The notes under the pieces are model-generated. The model searched no databases. It was not told where the DNA came from and saw only the letters and a list, made by a program, of their open reading frames with translations. A DNA stretch of 64,000 nucleotides, from positions 310,001 to 374,000 of the forward strand of contig JAFZIY010000017.1 of assembly GCA_017554105.1 (NCBI GenBank). Reading direction: 5' to 3'. Both the position numbers and the translations under genes were made by a program. Origin of the DNA: Prevotella sp. Lineage in GTDB: Bacteria > Bacteroidota > Bacteroidia > Bacteroidales > Bacteroidaceae. Positions 1 to 7,077 of this stretch are shown in pieces; within the stretch, counting starts at the first letter, position 1, and the number at the start of each line of letters is the position of its first letter.

Positions 1-368
1 GCGGCATAGCAAAGAAACGCATGCTCGCCGACCTGCAGAAGGCAAAAGATGCGAAACTTGGCTCAAAACTCTCACCCGAGGAACTGTCCGCATTCAAGCA
101 CGCCAAGGCAGACGCCCTCGTGGCACCCGTCAAGGGACAGATATTCTACGAGTTCAATGGCGACGGCGAGTGCGCACCATGCGTGGAGCCGTTCATCGGA
201 CAGCACTACGAAGAAGGACAGCCGTTCTGCTACATCCAGACACCATGGGGCGAGATTGAGACCATCCCTGCGGCACTGGGAGGAAAACTTGTAGAGGTAG
301 TGGCCAAGCAAGGCGCAAAGGTACAGAAGGGACAACCCCTCGCCTACGTTGAAAGAGACCACGAGTGA
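1..368 (+). CDS. Carboxyltransferase/biotinyl-type subunit, C-terminal fragment (5' end off window)
   Basis: The reading frame is open to the first base, so this is the 3' end of a longer gene; the Met at position 21 is probably internal. The visible part is a short helical linker followed by an ~75-residue biotinyl/lipoyl-like domain (VAPVKGQIF ... GGKLVEVVAKQGAKVQKGQPLAYVE), as at the C-terminus of oxaloacetate decarboxylase alpha or pyruvate carboxylase subunit B. The loop that normally holds the biotinylated lysine (AMKM) reads QTPWGEIET, with no lysine at the expected place. The missing upstream part should hold the carboxyltransferase barrel. A hairpin terminator follows. The family is recognised from domain shape only; the enzyme identity is inferred. 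Confidence 0.65.
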   Translation, partial: GIAKKRMLADLQKAKDAKLGSKLSPEELSAFKHAKADALVAPVKGQIFYEFNGDGECAPCVEPFIGQHYEEGQPFCYIQTPWGEIETIPAALGGKLVEVVAKQGAKVQKGQPLAYVERDHE

Positions 369-369
369 A

Positions 370-493
370 TTGAAAATTGATAATTGACAATTGACAGAGA
401 GTTAAACACTAGGCTCAAGTTTAGGGCCTAGTGTTTATCTTGTAAACCATAAACCGTAAGCCATCCCTCCCCTTGGGGAGGTCAGGAGGGGGT
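370..493. repeat. Mosaic of repeat families D, C and A
   Basis: Three short repeats lie in a row around a terminator: family D (TTGATAATTGACAATTGACA, 370-396), family C (GTAAACCATAAACCGTAA, 442-462) and the GC-rich palindrome family A (464-493). The A copy ends eight bases before the start codon of the HD gene and contributes AGGAGGGGG, a Shine-Dalgarno-like run. Confidence 0.8.
404..436 (+). terminator. Intrinsic terminator-like hairpin
   Basis: AAACACTAGGC (404-414) pairs perfectly with GCCTAGTGTTT (426-436) around an 11-base loop. It lies 35 bases after the stop of the carboxylase subunit and is followed by a moderately T-rich stretch. Confidence 0.7.
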
Positions 494-496
494 ATT

Positions 497-1048
497 ATGA
501 ATTATCAGGCAATCATAGACAAATACTACCAAGAGGACAATGAGTTGCGTCACATACTCATTACCCACAGCCGCGCGGTGACCAACATGGCACTGCGCAT
601 CGCCGACCAGCATCCTGAACTCGGAATTGACAGGCAGTTCGTGGAGGAGGCTGCAATGCTCCATGACATAGGCATCTTTCGCTGCGACGCACCAGGCATC
701 TGCTGCTACGGCACGGATCCATACATCTGTCACGGTCGTATCGGTGCCGAACTGCTTCGCGAGGAGGGATATCCCCGCCATGCACGCGTATGTGAGCGGC
801 ACACCGGCGCCGGACTCACGCTCGACGACATTGTATCGCAAGGACTGCCCCTGCCCCACCTGTCGTTCCTGCCCGAGACCATCGAGGAACGGCTTATATG
901 CTATGCCGACAAGTTCTTCTCGAAGACACGCCCCGACCGTGAGAAAACCTTCGAGCAGGCAGAGCACTCACTGATGAAGTTCGGAGAAGCAGGCGTGGAA
1001 CGCTTCCGCCAGTGGCACAAGATGTTCCAACAAAAAAATGACATTTGA
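497..1048 (+). CDS. HD-domain (HDIG-type) hydrolase
   Basis: A 183-residue single-domain HD protein, probably a phosphohydrolase acting on a nucleotide or similar phosphate ester; the substrate cannot be told. Motifs: H-DIG (MLHDIG), a further His in CHGRIGAELL, HARVCERHTG, and a late Asp in YADKFFS, the usual metal-binding pattern. An in-frame start at 473 would add eight residues that are read from repeat A; the start at 497 (MNYQAII) directly follows AGGAGGGGG and fits the family better. It is a lone gene between two terminators, convergent with aroB. Confidence 0.8.
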   Translation: MNYQAIIDKYYQEDNELRHILITHSRAVTNMALRIADQHPELGIDRQFVEEAAMLHDIGIFRCDAPGICCYGTDPYICHGRIGAELLREEGYPRHARVCERHTGAGLTLDDIVSQGLPLPHLSFLPETIEERLICYADKFFSKTRPDREKTFEQAEHSLMKFGEAGVERFRQWHKMFQQKNDI

Positions 1049-1052
1049 TAAG

Positions 1053-1096
1053 TGTCTTTTTGTAATTTAGGTGTCAACCTTATTTACAAAAAGACA
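1053..1096. terminator. Bidirectional terminator hairpin
   Basis: TGTCTTTTTGTAA (1053-1065) and its exact complement TTACAAAAAGACA (1084-1096) form a 13-bp stem between the convergent HD gene and aroB; a small inner GGTgtcaACC helix sits in the loop. T-rich on one arm and A-rich on the other, so it can serve both strands. Confidence 0.75.
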
Positions 1097-1107
1097 GTAA
1101 AATCCGT

Positions 1108-2154
1108 TTATCCCTCTCTATAGAAGTCGAGTGCTTCTTTTATCTCCTCTTCTGTTGCTGTCTGGTTGATGCGTATGTCGCCGATGTCGGCGAGGAGGGT
1201 GAAGTTTATGGTGCCTGCGGTGTTCTTCTTGTCGTGACGCATGAGGTCGAGCAGGGCAGGGTAGTCGTCGCAGGTGATGTTCATCTGTCCGTAGTTCTCG
1301 CGTATGAAGTTCACGGTCTGACGCATCCTGTCGGTGGGGAACGCAGTCTTCACGGCACTGAGGTACAGTTCGCAGATGATGCCGTAGGCTACGGCGTAGC
1401 CGTGGAGTATGGGACGGCCCTGCTGCATGGCGTATGACTCGAAGGCGTGGCCTATGGTGTGCCCGAGGTTGAGAGCCTTGCGTATGCCGTGCTCGTGGGG
1501 GTCTTGTGCCACGATGTCCTGCTTCACGGCGACGGACTGGCCCACCATGTGCTGCAACTGCGCGAGGTCGGGCTGTGCGAGATTGTAGTTGACGAGCTCT
1601 GCCCACCGCTCCGTGGTGCTTATGAGTCCGTGCTTGAGCATCTCGGCATAGCCGGAGCGCAGGTTCTCGCTGTCGAGGGTCTTGAGGAAGGTGGTGCTGA
1701 GCAGCACGTAGCGTGCGTCGCAGAACGCGCCTACCTCGTTCTTCAGTCCGTTGAAGTTGATACCGGTCTTGCCTCCCACGCTGGCATCGACCATGGCGAG
1801 GAGCGTGGTGGGTATGTTGATGATATCGATGCCGCGCTTGAAGGTGGCTGCCGCGAAGCCTCCGAGGTCGGTGATCATGCCGCCTCCGAGGTTGATGAGC
1901 AGCGAGTGGCGCGTGGCTCCGTTCTCACTGAGGTATTGCCAGATGGTGGTGAGCGACTGGAGGTCCTTGTTGGTGTCGCCCTGTGGCACGGTGATGTGTC
2001 TCGCGTTACGGAGGCACCTGTAGCGCTGTATCACGGGCAGGCATGCCTGTGCTGTCTTCTCATCGGTGAGGATGAAGAGGTTGTCGTGACCGCACTCGGA
2101 GATGGCTGCGGTGAGGTCGCGGTTGAGTGATTGGGATAGGATGATTTTCTGCAT
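1108..2154 (-). CDS. aroB: 3-dehydroquinate synthase
   Basis: Second step of the shikimate pathway: converts DAHP to 3-dehydroquinate using NAD+ and a divalent metal, in the cytoplasm. At 348 residues it is of normal length. The NAD/glycine motif GGGMITDLGGFAAA and the PTTLLAMVDASVGGKTGIN block are intact, as are the metal ligands in SGYAEMLKHG, NLGHTIGHAFE and LHGYAV. Immediately upstream of the ATG lies a repeat A copy (2157-2187) which, on this strand, gives AGGAGGGGG just before the start. No other shikimate gene is beside it. Identification is secure. Confidence 0.97.
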   Translation of the reverse strand: MQKIILSQSLNRDLTAAISECGHDNLFILTDEKTAQACLPVIQRYRCLRNARHITVPQGDTNKDLQSLTTIWQYLSENGATRHSLLINLGGGMITDLGGFAAATFKRGIDIINIPTTLLAMVDASVGGKTGINFNGLKNEVGAFCDARYVLLSTTFLKTLDSENLRSGYAEMLKHGLISTTERWAELVNYNLAQPDLAQLQHMVGQSVAVKQDIVAQDPHEHGIRKALNLGHTIGHAFESYAMQQGRPILHGYAVAYGIICELYLSAVKTAFPTDRMRQTVNFIRENYGQMNITCDDYPALLDLMRHDKKNTAGTINFTLLADIGDIRINQTATEEEIKEALDFYREG

Positions 2155-2156
2155 AG

Positions 2157-2187
2157 GGCCCCCTCCTGACCTCCCCCTGGGGGGAGG
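2157..2187. repeat. Repeat family A, upstream of aroB
   Basis: GC-rich palindromic element, GCCCCCTCCTGACC then CTCCCCCTGGGGGGAGG. The inner CTCCCCC/GGGGGAG arms pair. It starts three bases from the aroB start codon. Confidence 0.8.
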
Positions 2188-2210
2188 TTTTTTATGGGTT
2201 AAAGGTTATT

Positions 2211-3065
2211 CTATTTATAGATTTCTGCGAGGGAGTTGAGCAGTTTCTCTTCGCGTAGGTCGGAGGCTACGATGGTGCCGTCGGGTCCCACGAGGATATT
2301 CGAGGGTATGCTCATGATGCCATAGACGGGACTGGCGGCGCACTCCCATCCCTTGAGGTCGCTTATCTGGTGCCAGGGGAGGTTGAGTCGTTTCACGGCT
2401 CCCTGCCATGCCTCCTTGTCACCGTCGAAGGACACGCCCACGACGTCGAAGCCCTTGGCATTGTAGAGGTTATAGGCCTTCACCACGTTGGGCATCTCCT
2501 TCATGCAGGGACCGCACCAACTGGCCCAGAAGTCCACGAGGACGTAGTTGCCCTTTGCGCACCACTCGGAGAGTGAGTGCTGGTTGCCGTCGAGGTCGTT
2601 CATGGTGAGGTCGGTGTACTTGATGCCCGGCGCACGGAGTGCCATGAGTTCCATCCTCTTGCGTACGTCCTCCAGTTCAGGGTCGTCATACCACGGCGCA
2701 TCCTTCGGCATGAGCACCAGCAGGTCGTCGTAGTCGGCGAGTTCTCCTATCTCGGCGATGAATTTCTTAGCCATCTCGGAGTCGCTGCCGTCTGCTGCCA
2801 CCTCCTTGGCGAGGCCTATCAGATTATCTATTTCCGCCATTATACTCTTATAAATAACCTCTACTCCCTCCTTGTCGCCTGCCTGTGCCTTCTCTGCATA
2901 CTTGGCGGCGAGGTCGTCGGCACGCTTTGAAATCTCGTCGAACTTGTTCTGCCAAGCTAGGGATTTGGGAGATTGGTCGTCTGGGAGATTGGTGGTTTGG
3001 GTGTTTTGGGCCATTGCCACCATGGAAATAAGCACTGTGATGAGTGATAATAATGTTCTTTTCAT
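2211..3065 (-). CDS. TlpA-like thioredoxin-fold protein, secreted
   Basis: Predicted periplasmic thiol-disulfide oxidoreductase. A signal peptide (about residues 1-19, ending AMAQ) is followed by an unassigned helical region to about residue 140, then an AhpC/TSA-Redoxin domain with W183-C-G-P-C187 (WASWCGPCMKEMP). The cis-Pro region (SIPSNILVGPDGTI) is present. Residues ~21-35, just after cleavage, are encoded by repeat B (2960-3010), so the mature N-terminus is built from repeat sequence. It follows the exchanger gene on the same strand with repeat A between them. Partner and substrate unknown. Confidence 0.85.
   Translation of the reverse strand: MKRTLLSLITVLISMVAMAQNTQTTNLPDDQSPKSLAWQNKFDEISKRADDLAAKYAEKAQAGDKEGVEVIYKSIMAEIDNLIGLAKEVAADGSDSEMAKKFIAEIGELADYDDLLVLMPKDAPWYDDPELEDVRKRMELMALRAPGIKYTDLTMNDLDGNQHSLSEWCAKGNYVLVDFWASWCGPCMKEMPNVVKAYNLYNAKGFDVVGVSFDGDKEAWQGAVKRLNLPWHQISDLKGWECAASPVYGIMSIPSNILVGPDGTIVASDLREEKLLNSLAEIYK
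2960..3010. repeat. Repeat family B inside the TlpA-like CDS
   Basis: GGGAGATTGGTCGTCTGGG-type units, related to the GTCGTTTGGGGAGTTA repeats between genes elsewhere in the window, are read in frame as roughly NTQTTNLPDDQSPKS right after the signal peptide. Confidence 0.65.
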
Positions 3066-3102
3066 ATTGAATTTTGAATTACAATTTGCGAGTTTTGAAG
3101 GA

Positions 3103-3140
3103 CCCCACTCCTCCCTCCCCAGGGGGGATTAGAGGGGGGC
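3103..3140. repeat. Repeat family A spanning the end of the exchanger gene
   Basis: CCCCACTCC-TCCCTCCCC-AGGGGGGATTAGAGGGGGGC. Read on the minus strand, GCCCCCCTCTAA encodes the last residues (APL) and the stop of the exchanger. Confidence 0.75.
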
Positions 3141-4076
3141 AGTCGTTGCCTGTATCACCAGCCATGACATGTAGGCGAGGAAGATGGTGACGAGCACCGC
3201 ACCTTCCCACCGTGCCACGGTGTACCTGGTGTATGAGAAGAGCCACAGGAGCACCACGCTGCCGAGCATCACGGTTAGGTCGAGCCACGTGATGCCTTGT
3301 ATCGCCATGGGGTGGATGAGTCCGGTGACACCGAGTATCATGAGTATGTTGAACACGTTGCTGCCGATGACGTTGCCCATAGCTATGGCGCTCTGTCCCT
3401 TGCGCGCCGCCACGACACTGGTGGCGAGTTCTGGAAGTGAGGTACCGCCCGCCACGATGGTGAGTCCGATGACTGCCTCGCTCACTCCGAGGAGCGATGC
3501 CACGGCGGTGGCACCATCGACAAAGACGTTACTGCCCACGACGAGTGCCGTCAGTCCGATGAGGAAGAATGCTATGCCCTTCCATACGGGCATCTGCTTA
3601 GCCTCTGCAGGGGTATCGTCGCTCTTCCCTTTCATTGCGGTATATACGGTATATACCATAAAGGCGATGAAAACGGCGAAGAGAATGGCGGCGTCTATAC
3701 GTGAGATATCGCCTCCGATGATTGTCATAGGTATGAGCATTGCCGAGGCGAGCGCGGTGAAGGGGATGTCTTTCCGCACTGTCGATTTGAGTATCGTCAT
3801 CGGTGCCACCATCGCCGCTGTGCCTACAATGAGCATGGTGTTGAAGATGTTGCTGCCCACCACATTTCCCACGGCAAGGTCTGTCGTTCCACGCAGGGCT
3901 GAGATAAAACTGATGAAGAACTCGGGCATCGACGTGCCCATCGCCACTACGGTGAGTCCGATGACCATTGGTGGGATGTTCATCCTTGCGGCCAGCGATG
4001 TGGCGCCGTCGGTGAGCTTGCCCGCTCCCCACAGTACCATCACGATGCCGAAAACAATGTATATTATATTCATCAT
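3129..4076 (-). CDS. Calcium/sodium antiporter, CaCA family (YrbG-like)
   Basis: Inner-membrane cation/H+ or Na+/Ca2+ exchanger. It shows the internal two-fold repeat of the family: GLTVVAMGTSMPEFFIS with GNVVGSNIFN in the first half, and GLTIVAGGTSLPELATS with GNVIGSNVFN in the second; the conserved Glu and Asn of each alpha repeat are present. About ten membrane segments over 315 residues. The last residues TTAPL and the stop codon fall in repeat A. Ion selectivity cannot be told. A TATCTTTG element (4085-4092) sits only nine bases from the start, implying a very short leader. Confidence 0.9.
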   Translation of the reverse strand: MMNIIYIVFGIVMVLWGAGKLTDGATSLAARMNIPPMVIGLTVVAMGTSMPEFFISFISALRGTTDLAVGNVVGSNIFNTMLIVGTAAMVAPMTILKSTVRKDIPFTALASAMLIPMTIIGGDISRIDAAILFAVFIAFMVYTVYTAMKGKSDDTPAEAKQMPVWKGIAFFLIGLTALVVGSNVFVDGATAVASLLGVSEAVIGLTIVAGGTSLPELATSVVAARKGQSAIAMGNVIGSNVFNILMILGVTGLIHPMAIQGITWLDLTVMLGSVVLLWLFSYTRYTVARWEGAVLVTIFLAYMSWLVIQATTAPL

Positions 4077-4084
4077 AACGGCTG

Positions 4085-4092
4085 CAAAGATA
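4085..4092 (-). promoter_or_regulatory. -7 element for the exchanger gene
   Basis: TATCTTTG on the minus strand (TAnnTTTG consensus). Its downstream edge is eight bases from the start codon at 4076, so the leader would be only about five bases. No clear -33 TTG was seen. Confidence 0.5.
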
Positions 4093-4120
4093 TTAATTAT
4101 CGGCGAAATAAAGAAATTTT

Positions 4121-4273
4121 TTGGGGATTAGTTGTTTGGTAAGCCCCCTCATGGCCTCCCCCCGCAAGAGCCCCCTCCTGACCTCCCCCCGTAGGGGAGG
4201 GAGTTTGGGTGGTAGTTTTAAAGTAACGCAAAAAAAAGCCCCTCTCTGCGGGAGAGGGGTTTGGGGTGAGGCC
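4121..4273. repeat. Cluster of repeat B and repeat A copies before hsp20 end
   Basis: A short B unit (GGGGATTAGTTGTTTGG) is followed by two head-to-tail A copies (4142-4204) and then GCCCCTCTCTGCGGGAGAGGGG (about 4238-4260), a strong hairpin that can terminate the hsp20 transcript arriving on the minus strand. Confidence 0.75.
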
Positions 4274-4696
4274 TTACCCTACAGTTATCTGCCGTGCAAC
4301 CTTCACTTCCTCCTTCACTATCTTCGGCAGGTCGATGGTGAGCACTCCGTCGGCTACGCGTGCACCGATTTTCTCCTTGTCAACATCCTCGGGCAGTATC
4401 AGTGTCTGCTCGAACTTGGTGTACGAGAACTCACGGCGCAGGTAGTGGGTCTTCTTCTCCTCCTCCTTTGTCTCGTGACGGTTCTCCATCTTGATGTTGA
4501 GGTCGCCGTTCTGGTTGATGTTGATGTCGAAGTCCTCCTTCTTCATTCCCGGTGCTGCGAGTTCCACGATATACTCGTCCTTAGTCTCCTTTACGTTGAT
4601 TGCAGGTGCCGTAGCGTTTGTCTTGGGCATGAACTCTGTGTTGATGAAATCGTTGAAGATTTCTGGTAACCATGAATTTGTTCTTGTTGGATACAT
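4274..4696 (-). CDS. Hsp20/alpha-crystallin small heat-shock protein
   Basis: ATP-independent holdase chaperone of 140 residues. The alpha-crystallin domain runs from about residue 35 to 130 (VELAAPGMKKEDFDI ... GVLTIDLPK) and ends with the short C-terminal extension; the canonical I-X-I/V tail motif appears only as QITVG. Single gene. Its upstream region holds two copies of the palindrome GACA-N3-TGTC spaced 21 bp apart and no obvious TAnnTTTG element on this strand, so it may use a regulated or alternative promoter. Confidence 0.93.
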   Translation of the reverse strand: MYPTRTNSWLPEIFNDFINTEFMPKTNATAPAINVKETKDEYIVELAAPGMKKEDFDININQNGDLNIKMENRHETKEEEKKTHYLRREFSYTKFEQTLILPEDVDKEKIGARVADGVLTIDLPKIVKEEVKVARQITVG

Positions 4697-4813
4697 AGTA
4701 TTTACCTCCTGTTTATCTTTTATTAATAATGTTAGTTGTTGTTACTCCTCGGCGTTGTTGCCTCGGCGTTCATCAACAGTAATTGCAATGTATGTGCCGC
4801 ACCATGTATTCAT

Positions 4814-4845
4814 GACATTCTGTCGTAAGATAGCGACATTTTGTC
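4814..4845. promoter_or_regulatory. Paired GACA-N3-TGTC palindromes upstream of hsp20
   Basis: GACATTCTGTC (4814-4824) and GACATTTTGTC (4835-4845), start-to-start 21 bp, i.e. the same helix face, 118-149 bp upstream of the hsp20 start. Candidate operator or alternative promoter; no regulator identified. Confidence 0.5.
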
Positions 4846-4875
4846 AATGCGCTATATAAAAACGAGTGCGGATTA

Positions 4876-4905
4876 TTGTTATTTGAAATAAAAAAGCTAT
4901 CTTTG
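4876..4905 (+). promoter_or_regulatory. Promoter for the lipoprotein gene
   Basis: TTG (4876-4878), 19-bp spacer, TATCTTTG (4898-4905). The leader of ~75 bases contains two units of repeat G. Confidence 0.7.
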
Positions 4906-4917
4906 CAGGGACTTAAA

Positions 4918-4947
4918 GGGTGTTAGGTGATGGGTGTTAGGTGATGG
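4918..4947. repeat. Repeat family G, two tandem units
   Basis: GGTGTTAGGTGATG occurs twice in tandem in the leader of the lipoprotein gene; its reverse complement recurs at 18889-18923. Confidence 0.75.
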
Positions 4948-4983
4948 TATAGAATGTTCAACATGAAAACCTTTTATATAATT

Positions 4984-5988
4984 ATGAAAAAAATAATCTT
5001 TGCAATTACATCGATGATGCTTTTGACATCATGTGTGGGTGACATCAAGCAGAAAATCAAGGACATGCTTGGTGAGGCGAGTACTGACTCTGTGGCGGTA
5101 ACCAATAGCGGCGAGACGCAGGGTGCTGAGGTGGAAGACATCAAGGACATGCCGTTGCTTGCAGCGGGAGGATATGACGAGACCGACTGGTATGCTCCTG
5201 TGGGCTTTGTTCCGTCAGGTCTGCTCAGCGGTGACGAGTACGGTGCTCTCTCGGAGGAGCAGCAGAATGCCGAGAATGAACGCCATCTGAAGGAGACGGC
5301 GGCATTCATGGACATGCTGAAGCAGAACAAGGAGCGCTACACCAAGCTCTTCGTGGATGACACATGGAAGGACGTGGAGTTTGTAGAGGCTAACTTCGAC
5401 CGCGGTCAGGAGTCAACGTTCGCCATGGGATGGCAGGGCGAGGAACGTAAGGACCACATGCAGTATCTGCGCTATCGTCCCGTTGGTGGCAAGATAAACA
5501 TTCAGTATGAGTTCGGCATGCTGTTCACCAAGGAGTATGTTGACAGTCATAACTTCCTGAAGGTGACGGACAGGAACCTGGCGATGCCCGAGGACATCTT
5601 CAACAAGATAGAGAAGCAGACGGGCAAGAAGATTGCGAAGGTGCCTTACGGCTATGCCATGGGCAAGGACTACAGTTATTTCGTGGTGCAGTTCGTGAAC
5701 GAAGATCAGAAGGCTTACGCCATCCATGCCGTGAACACCCCCGAGGGACTGGCGCTGAGCGAGATGGAGGTTACCGATGTGGATGAGTCAGGCGAGGCAA
5801 TGTGGGCAGTTGACATGGAAGGGGAGTATCCTATGATGAACGTCCAGATTGCGGAGACTGCCGGCAACGTGCTGAAGATATGGTACACCGACCTTGCGCC
5901 TGAGCATGCCTGTCTCGGTGCGTTCATAGTGAAAGGACATAAGATAACGAAGAGGGAGCACAGCCAGAACTATATTTGGGTGAATTAA
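4984..5988 (+). CDS. Lipoprotein of unknown function
   Basis: A 334-residue protein with a type II signal peptide (MKKIIFAITSMMLLTSC, lipobox LTSC), acidic linker, and a globular region with no motif I recognise. The start at 4984 is chosen because it gives a proper lipoprotein signal; an upstream in-frame ATG at 4954 would add ten residues before it. It is a single gene with its own promoter and is convergent with DUF5606. Repeat A follows three bases after the stop. No function can be proposed from sequence. Confidence 0.8.
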   Translation: MKKIIFAITSMMLLTSCVGDIKQKIKDMLGEASTDSVAVTNSGETQGAEVEDIKDMPLLAAGGYDETDWYAPVGFVPSGLLSGDEYGALSEEQQNAENERHLKETAAFMDMLKQNKERYTKLFVDDTWKDVEFVEANFDRGQESTFAMGWQGEERKDHMQYLRYRPVGGKINIQYEFGMLFTKEYVDSHNFLKVTDRNLAMPEDIFNKIEKQTGKKIAKVPYGYAMGKDYSYFVVQFVNEDQKAYAIHAVNTPEGLALSEMEVTDVDESGEAMWAVDMEGEYPMMNVQIAETAGNVLKIWYTDLAPEHACLGAFIVKGHKITKREHSQNYIWVN

Positions 5989-5990
5989 AA

Positions 5991-6050
5991 AGCCCCCTCT
6001 AATCCCCCCTGGGGGGGAATCTCAATACTCTAAACTCTCAGTTCTAAACT
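5991..6050. repeat. Repeat A followed by family E-like units
   Basis: GCCCCCTCTAATCCCCCCTGGGGGG (5991-6018) then CTCAATACTC-TAAACTCTCAGTTC (6021-6050), related to the GAGTTGAGAG repeats at 43 kb. Confidence 0.65.
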
Positions 6051-6051
6051 A

Positions 6052-6091
6052 AAAAAAGAAGAACCCGTTATTTCTCGGGTTCTTCTTTTTT
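6052..6091. terminator. Bidirectional terminator
   Basis: AAAAAAGAAGAACCCG (6052-6067) pairs exactly with CGGGTTCTTCTTTTTT (6076-6091), 8-base loop. It separates two convergent genes; its left part sits beyond the DUF5606 stop and the right arm encodes that protein's final EPEK-type residues. Confidence 0.85.
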
Positions 6092-6502
6092 CTCTTCTTC
6101 TTTTTTCTCTTCCTCGAAGTCGGTGATGCCGTTCTTTACGAGGATGTTGTACCACTGGAACAGTTTCTTTATGTCGCTGTCGTGGACGCGCTCACGGTCG
6201 AAGTCGGGCAGTATCTCGGCGAAGTAGTCGCGCAGTACCTTGCTCGAAGCCTTCTTATAGTCGATGGACACTTCCTTGCCCTGCTCCTTGTCGCGCAGCG
6301 AGGTGAGGATGGTCATCAGTGGCACGTCCTCGGCATCGGTGTACATGGCGATGTCTGAGAGGCTTGTCACGCGGTCGGTGGCGAACACGGGCATGCGCTT
6401 GCGCTGGTCATCGAGGGTTTCCACGATGAGGTTTGCGCGTCCTCGGGATACTAGTTTGTAAAGTCCGGGTTTCCCGGCGATTGATAGAATTTGATCTTTC
6501 AT
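6068..6502 (-). CDS. DUF5606 domain protein
   Basis: A 144-residue protein starting MKDQILSIAGKPGLYKLVSRG, typical of the Bacteroidetes DUF5606 family, usually found beside coaE as here. It has an N-terminal SH3-like stretch and an acidic/lysine tail (EEKKEEEKKEE). An in-frame ATG at 6643 would run through the coaE end and is rejected. Last gene of the nusB operon; its 3' end overlaps the terminator stem. Role unknown; the operon suggests a housekeeping function. Confidence 0.85.
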   Translation of the reverse strand: MKDQILSIAGKPGLYKLVSRGRANLIVETLDDQRKRMPVFATDRVTSLSDIAMYTDAEDVPLMTILTSLRDKEQGKEVSIDYKKASSKVLRDYFAEILPDFDRERVHDSDIKKLFQWYNILVKNGITDFEEEKKEEEKKEEPEK

Positions 6503-6503
6503 T

Positions 6504-6543
6504 TCTTTATTATTTAATTCTTTAATTTTATAATTCTTTATAA
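6504..6543. repeat. AT-rich tandem repeat (family H) at the coaE/DUF5606 junction
   Basis: Units of TTTAATTC/TTAATTTTATAATTC. On the minus strand the coaE stop codon lies at its upstream edge. Confidence 0.6.
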
Positions 6544-7077
6544 TAAGCCCTCCAACTGTGGCAGCAGTGGCGTTCCGTCGTTTACTATCACGATGTTGCT
6601 GCGGCGAGCCACCTCCTCCTGCGGCATCTGGCAGTCTATCCATTCCTCTGCCTTCTCACGCGTTATGCCGTCGCGGCTCATTATGCGCTGCAGTCGGATG
6701 TCGCGCGGTGCCGTGACGCATACCACACGGTCGACAAGGCGGTAGAAGCCGCTCTCATAGAGTATGGCGCACTCCATCCACTCCATTCCTGAGGCTATGA
6801 AGTCGTCAGCCACGGCGGGATGCACTATGGCATTCACTGCCTGCTTGTTGTTGTCGCTGGCGAGCAGGAACTGTGCCAGGAGCGGTTTGTTGAGTCTCCC
6901 GTCGATGTACACGTCATCGCCCACGAGAGCCCGGAGCCTTGCCTTCAGTTGCTCGGAGGTGCGCATCAGCCGTTTTGCCGCGCTGTCGCAGTCGTAGATG
7001 TCGATGCCCCTTTCCTTCAGCAGTTGGCAGACGTAACTCTTGCCGCTGCCTATGCCTCCTGTGATTGCTGTCTTCAT
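6538..7077 (-). CDS. coaE: Dephospho-CoA kinase
   Basis: Last step of coenzyme A synthesis: phosphorylates the 3'-OH of dephospho-CoA. 179 residues, slightly short of the usual ~200. The P-loop GGIGSGKS is at residues 7-14, followed by the DCD substrate motif, and CVTAPRDIRLQRIMSRDG is the usual lid/Arg region. It overlaps the end of the YbbR-like gene by four bases (ATGA), so translation is coupled. The stop codon lies at the edge of an AT-rich repeat. Confidence 0.95.
   Translation of the reverse strand: MKTAITGGIGSGKSYVCQLLKERGIDIYDCDSAAKRLMRTSEQLKARLRALVGDDVYIDGRLNKPLLAQFLLASDNNKQAVNAIVHPAVADDFIASGMEWMECAILYESGFYRLVDRVVCVTAPRDIRLQRIMSRDGITREKAEEWIDCQMPQEEVARRSNIVIVNDGTPLLPQLEGLL

Noticed and set aside
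1447-2130. A 227-codon plus-strand reading frame opposite aroB
   Set aside because: Antisense shadow of a clear, family-conserved gene; no own start context or domain.
3184-4131. A 315-codon plus-strand frame opposite the CaCA exchanger
   Set aside because: Same length and region as the true gene on the other strand; its hydrophobicity is a mirror effect.
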